Position numbers and translations under genes: made by a program
The notes under the pieces: model-generated
The model's input: only the letters and a program-made list of their open reading frames with translations
Database searches by the model: none
Told to the model about the DNA's origin: nothing
In this document: positions 5,056-7,996 of the stretch, in pieces
How positions within the stretch are numbered: position 1 is the first letter of the stretch
Layout of the letters: each line of letters starts with the position of its first letter
Assembly (NCBI GenBank): GCA_024645305.1
Contig: JAHEFU010000130.1
Location: 1 to 7,996 of the forward strand
From: Planctomycetales bacterium
GTDB lineage: Bacteria > 4484-113 > JAFGCY01
Length of the DNA: 7,996 bases
Reading direction: 5' to 3'

Positions 5056-6123
5056 TTGAAGACTAAAGGCTTCACGCTGATCGAACTTCTAGTCGTAGTC
5101 GTGATTATCGGCATCCTGGTCGCAATCGCACTCCCGAACTTTATCAAGATCAAGGATAAAGCTCGTGAGGCGGAGGTTAAACAAAACCTGCATGCGATCC
5201 AGCTTGCTATTGAGCGCTACGCTACCGATTATGACGGTATTTACCCCTACTACCTGTACGGCGGTGAATCCCTGTTCAACATCGGTACCATCAATGGTGT
5301 AAACGGTTCCCACACGTTCCGTGCTTACACCAGCGGAGAAATTGTCCAGCCGTTCGACATGTTCTGGCTGAACACTGATACGTGGGACTACAATGACACC
5401 GCCTGGGGCAATCTGCTGAATCAGCAGGATATCGACTCCGGTTTCGGTGACACCATTGAGTACGAAGGCTATATGCCTAAGTTCCCCCGCAACCCGTTCC
5501 AGGCCGGCAGTGCCAGCAAGGTGTTCGGTATCGACGCTCTGTCGACGAACTACTCTGACCATGCCTGCTTCGGCGGTTATGACGGTGATCTGATGTGGAA
5601 CATGGCCTGGTTCAGCGAAGCGCCCCAGATGATGTTCTTCAGCTCTCCTGACTACGAACCGATCCGCACCGAGTACCAGGGCAACTTTGCCTACCATGCT
5701 CGCTGGAGTGATACGGCATCCAACCATGCGCATTACCGCTACCAGGTGCCCTATCACAGTGACGCAACCATGATGATGTCGGAAATGACTCCTCCACTCG
5801 GTACTGCCGATGTGGTGAACGTTTCCAGCCTCGATGTCGCAGGTTATGACCTGACAGCCGTCGGTTCCGAGCGCACTAAGGGCCAGGATCTCGATGACAG
5901 CATGGACAACGGCACTGGCAACCAGTACTGGCGCACCGGTTACCTGACACAGGGTCAGGAGCGCAACCCCTGGGTGACCTCAGGAATGTGGGGCAACACC
6001 TCCCAGGTTGACGACTATGATGAGCGTCCCTTCTCGGATGGTATCCCTGACTTCCTCATCATTCATCTCGGATCTGGCATGGACAAGAAGGTTGGCGCTG
6101 ATGCCAGCATGGCCAGCAGCTGA
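5056..6123 (+). CDS. Large type IV prepilin-like protein A (GspG/PulG-type)
   Basis: A 355-residue prepilin. The leader MKTKG is followed by FTLIELLVVVVIIGILVAI, the class III signal cut by prepilin peptidase between G5 and F6, with Glu at mature position 5 and one hydrophobic helix (6-28). The continuing helix (IKDKAREAEVKQNLHAIQ, to about 58) is typical of pilins and type II secretion pseudopilins. The surface part begins with IYPYYLYGG (62-70). GYMPKFPRNPF (138-148) and GYDLTAVGSERTKGQD (263-278) resemble the YLKKLPKDPWG and YDLYSLGADG landmarks of GspG, but about 110 residues rich in Tyr, Trp, Met and Asp lie between them. The C-terminus carries DFLIIHLGSGMDKKVG (332-347). At 355 residues it is more than twice the usual GspG length. 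Cytoplasmic membrane before assembly into a fibre or pseudopilus. TTG start. First gene of a pair with its paralogue 62 bases downstream. No prepilin peptidase or assembly ATPase is in view. Confidence 0.9.
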   Translation: MKTKGFTLIELLVVVVIIGILVAIALPNFIKIKDKAREAEVKQNLHAIQLAIERYATDYDGIYPYYLYGGESLFNIGTINGVNGSHTFRAYTSGEIVQPFDMFWLNTDTWDYNDTAWGNLLNQQDIDSGFGDTIEYEGYMPKFPRNPFQAGSASKVFGIDALSTNYSDHACFGGYDGDLMWNMAWFSEAPQMMFFSSPDYEPIRTEYQGNFAYHARWSDTASNHAHYRYQVPYHSDATMMMSEMTPPLGTADVVNVSSLDVAGYDLTAVGSERTKGQDLDDSMDNGTGNQYWRTGYLTQGQERNPWVTSGMWGNTSQVDDYDERPFSDGIPDFLIIHLGSGMDKKVGADASMASS

Positions 6124-6185
6124 CCTGCCCTGATTTCGGGTTAGATGTCAAGTCAATTGGTTTCGGATCATCTATGGAGGATGCT

Positions 6186-7208
6186 ATGACAAGAAGAGGA
6201 TTCACTCTGATCGAGTTGCTGGTGGTCATCGTGATCATTGGTGTACTCGTGGCGATTGCCCTTCCGAACTTTATCCGCATCAAGGATAAGGCGAAGGAAG
6301 CAGAGGTAAAGCAGAACTTGCACGCTATTCAGCTTGCACTGGAGCGCTATTCTGTTGACTCACCGGGTAACATTTACCCGCTGCTGATCAATGGTGGCGA
6401 CTGGCAGGACCAGGACGTGGTCTGGCAGAGCTGGGTGGACAGCCAGGATAACCTGAGCACCGACGACATTTCCAACCCCACACGTCGTGCCAACTGGCGC
6501 GCAGCGGAAGAGGATGTCGGAGACTCAATGATCATGGAGGCTTACATGCCTTCATATCCGGGCAATCCGTTCATCAAGAACAAGACGGATACCATCCTGC
6601 CCTTCATCCACCACTTCCCGTGGACTGCAAGCGGCAACTATCCCGACCAGCGCTATGTTGGTGGTCGTGAGAGCAACAAGATGTGGGAATGCTTTGGACC
6701 CGCCGGTCTCATCACCGTGCAGAGCTTCCAGGGCGATGCCTATGTGCACCACATCTACAACAACCCGCCGTATGACTACGCCGGTGACATGTTCAAGGAG
6801 CCTTCCAACGTTGGTGGCGACTGGACAGATCCGAGTGGTAACAAGTTCCTGACGGGTAACTTCAGCTTCTATCCGCGCGCTGGCACGGACATCGCCTTCC
6901 CGATCACGGGTTCCGGCGACCCGGTGGGCTACAGCCTGTCCGGTTTCGGTTCCGTCCGCACGAAGGGCCAGGATGTTTACAACCGTAACGGTGACTTCAA
7001 GGGCCGTTATCGTACGAACACCTGCTCCATCGACTGCGCCACCCCGATCTTCGGCTGGGATGTGGAATGCCTGTGCAACACCGGCAATGCCATCTCACTC
7101 GACTTCAACGACGGTGGTTCGGATACCCTGAAGGACGGCGTGGTGATCGTTCTGGACTCTGGTATCGACAAGAAGTCCATGGCCGACGACATCAACGATG
7201 CTGTCTAG
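6186..7208 (+). CDS. Large type IV prepilin-like protein B, paralogue of A
   Basis: A 340-residue prepilin. I start it at ATG 6186 (MTRRG, cut before F6), with GGAGG at 6176-6180 five bases upstream; an in-frame ATG at 6174 overlaps that site and is less likely. Of the 53 residues from F6 to D58, 46 match protein A, including VKQNLHAIQLA, whereas the DNA differs at many silent sites, so the duplication is old and the helix is constrained. The middle diverges. Shared landmarks are VGDSMIMEAYMPSYPGNPF (111-129), GYSLSGFGSVRTKGQD (248-263) and DGVVIVLDSGIDKKSM (317-332). Five cysteines occur: C169, and C280, C284, C295, C297 in a cluster absent from A, which could form disulfides outside the cytoplasm. 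Probably co-transcribed with A from 4961 and ended by the terminator at 7253. It may assemble with A in one fibre or play a minor-subunit role; this is not decidable here. Confidence 0.9.
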   Translation: MTRRGFTLIELLVVIVIIGVLVAIALPNFIRIKDKAKEAEVKQNLHAIQLALERYSVDSPGNIYPLLINGGDWQDQDVVWQSWVDSQDNLSTDDISNPTRRANWRAAEEDVGDSMIMEAYMPSYPGNPFIKNKTDTILPFIHHFPWTASGNYPDQRYVGGRESNKMWECFGPAGLITVQSFQGDAYVHHIYNNPPYDYAGDMFKEPSNVGGDWTDPSGNKFLTGNFSFYPRAGTDIAFPITGSGDPVGYSLSGFGSVRTKGQDVYNRNGDFKGRYRTNTCSIDCATPIFGWDVECLCNTGNAISLDFNDGGSDTLKDGVVIVLDSGIDKKSMADDINDAV

Positions 7209-7220
7209 TCATCGTTGAGT

Positions 7221-7234
7221 ACCACCTCGGTGGT
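7221..7234 (+). repeat. Small palindrome after pilin B
   Basis: ACCACC-TC-GGTGGT is a perfect inverted repeat directly upstream of the main terminator. It could add a second hairpin to the 3' end of the pilin mRNA and protect it from decay. No T-run of its own. Confidence 0.3.
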
Positions 7235-7252
7235 GCAACAATGCCTGAAACT

Positions 7253-7282
7253 CCCCCGGCCCCTGGGCCGGGGGTTTTTTTT
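7253..7282 (+). terminator. Strong intrinsic terminator of the pilin pair
   Basis: CCCCCGGCC (7253-7261), loop CCTG, GGCCGGGGG (7266-7274): a perfect 9-base-pair all-GC stem followed by eight T (7275-7282). Textbook intrinsic terminator, 44 bases after the pilin B stop. Confidence 0.95.
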
Positions 7283-7302
7283 GCAAGTAGATGGGCTGAC
7301 CG

Positions 7303-7328
7303 AAAAAAAAAGCTCCCCGCAGGGAGCT
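7303..7328 (-). terminator. Intrinsic terminator of the aldolase gene
   Basis: AGCTCCC (7311-7317), loop CGCA, GGGAGCT (7322-7328), with nine A on the plus strand at 7303-7311. Read on the minus strand this is a 7-base-pair stem followed by a T-run, 33 bases after the aldolase stop. It may also act on plus-strand readthrough only weakly, as no T-run follows on that side. Confidence 0.9.
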
Positions 7329-7360
7329 AGTGTTGTCATTCCATCCTGTACTGCACAAGA

Positions 7361-7996
7361 TCAGGAATCGCCAAACTCACGCATTACGGCCTTGACCTTC
7401 TCGGTTATGGCCAGGGCCTCGTCCATGGGTCGTTGCCACATATTGCGGCCAAAGATCAGCCCTGTGGCACCGCCCTCGAAGCTCATGCGGACCTTGGCCA
7501 GCATGTCATCATCTCCAAGCTTGCTGCCTCCGCTGACAAGTACGAAAGCCCGGCCGGCGCTCTGCACGATCTGGCGGAATGCACCGAGCTGGTCAATCTC
7601 AATCTTGTTGTACGGAGCGGGGCTGTCCTTGTCAGTCGCAGGGTTGAGCTTGGGGATATGCAGCTTGACTATGTCTGCCCCAAACTCCTCAGCCAGGCGC
7701 GCACCGTAATCCACGGCGTAGAAGCTGTCGCGCCCACCATTTTGATCAATGGCCTCACCCCGCGGGTAGGCCCAGATGATCAGGGGCATGCCGAAGCGGT
7801 CACAGTCCTGGCGAACCTCCATCAGCTGGTGGATTTCCTCCTCCTGCATGCCGCTGCCGATGTACAGGGTGTAGCCGATTGCATCAGCCCCCAGGTGCAC
7901 GGCATCTTCCACAGTTGCCGTTAGTGGGGAGAACGGCTCATTGTCAGGGATGTTTGACTTGCCGTTTATCTTCAGCACGAGAGGGACCTCTCCGGC
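7361..7996 (-). CDS. Class I fructose-bisphosphate aldolase (DhnA/FbaB type), C-terminal part, cut by window edge
   Basis: The enzyme reversibly cleaves fructose 1,6-bisphosphate into dihydroxyacetone phosphate and glyceraldehyde 3-phosphate through a Schiff base on lysine, without metal, in the cytoplasm (glycolysis and gluconeogenesis). 211 residues are visible and the frame runs off base 7996, so the N-terminus is missing; the GTG at 7978 is internal, since AGEVPL precedes it in frame and continues the strand seen in relatives. Motifs in order: VLKINGKSNIP (visible 7-17), ATVEDAVHLGADAIGYTLYIGS, WAYPRG, GGRDSFYAVDYGAR, GADIVKLHIPK with the likely Schiff-base lysine (visible residue 111), LVSGGSK (phosphate binding), and GATGLIFGRNMWQRP. 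All key motifs are intact. It converges on the pilin pair and has its own terminator. A related DeoC/LacD-type aldolase is possible, but the motif set fits the DhnA group best. Confidence 0.92.
   Translation of the reverse strand, partial: AGEVPLVLKINGKSNIPDNEPFSPLTATVEDAVHLGADAIGYTLYIGSGMQEEEIHQLMEVRQDCDRFGMPLIIWAYPRGEAIDQNGGRDSFYAVDYGARLAEEFGADIVKLHIPKLNPATDKDSPAPYNKIEIDQLGAFRQIVQSAGRAFVLVSGGSKLGDDDMLAKVRMSFEGGATGLIFGRNMWQRPMDEALAITEKVKAVMREFGDS

Noticed and set aside
5089..5757. 222-codon frame antisense to pilin A
   Set aside because: It is the reverse shadow of a codon-biased gene; no Shine-Dalgarno, and pilin A is clearly the coding strand.
1..7996. CRISPR arrays, insertion sequences, tRNA or rRNA genes
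   Set aside because: No regularly spaced repeats, no transposase frame with terminal repeats, and no cloverleaf or rRNA-like stretch were found on either strand.

Overview
The window looks like ordinary bacterial chromosome, moderately GC-rich in its genes. It carries an informational cluster on the minus strand, a plus-strand run of envelope and signalling genes, two large type IV pilin-like genes, and the end of a metabolic gene. Prepilin signals and the HD-GYP protein suggest a free-living bacterium, probably diderm. The order rpmE, DUF1385 gene, prfA occurs in several phyla. I cannot name the phylum from the sequence. I see no transposase, integrase, CRISPR array, tRNA or rRNA.

Layout. 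Positions 1-1764 (minus strand): rpmE (ribosomal protein L31, zinc form), a DUF1385 membrane protein and the first 95 codons of prfA (release factor 1). They read in that order, with gaps of 30 and 78 bases, as a likely operon driven from a candidate extended -10 promoter at 1806-1836. Positions 1842-4492 (plus strand): a six-helix membrane protein resembling an ABC-2 permease with no ATPase beside it, a 218-base gap, a small RmlC-like cupin (sugar nucleotide 3,5-epimerase family), and a GAF plus HD-GYP protein likely to hydrolyse cyclic di-GMP.

Positions 4493-5055 form a long, more AT-rich leader holding tandem and inverted repeats and a near-consensus sigma-70 promoter (TTGACA, 17 bases, TATACT). 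This promoter drives two paralogous prepilin-type proteins of 355 and 340 residues (5056-7208). They share an almost identical N-terminal helix and two C-terminal motifs, but their large middle parts differ. The pair ends at a strong intrinsic terminator. Facing it is a second terminator for a minus-strand class I fructose-bisphosphate aldolase, which is cut by the window edge.

The most interesting part is the pilin pair. Each looks like a GspG/PulG-type pseudopilin scaffold with about 100 extra residues inserted, set behind strong expression signals, and the second has its own cysteine cluster. The HD-GYP gene lies directly upstream, so control of surface fibres by cyclic di-GMP is possible, but that link is inference from position only.
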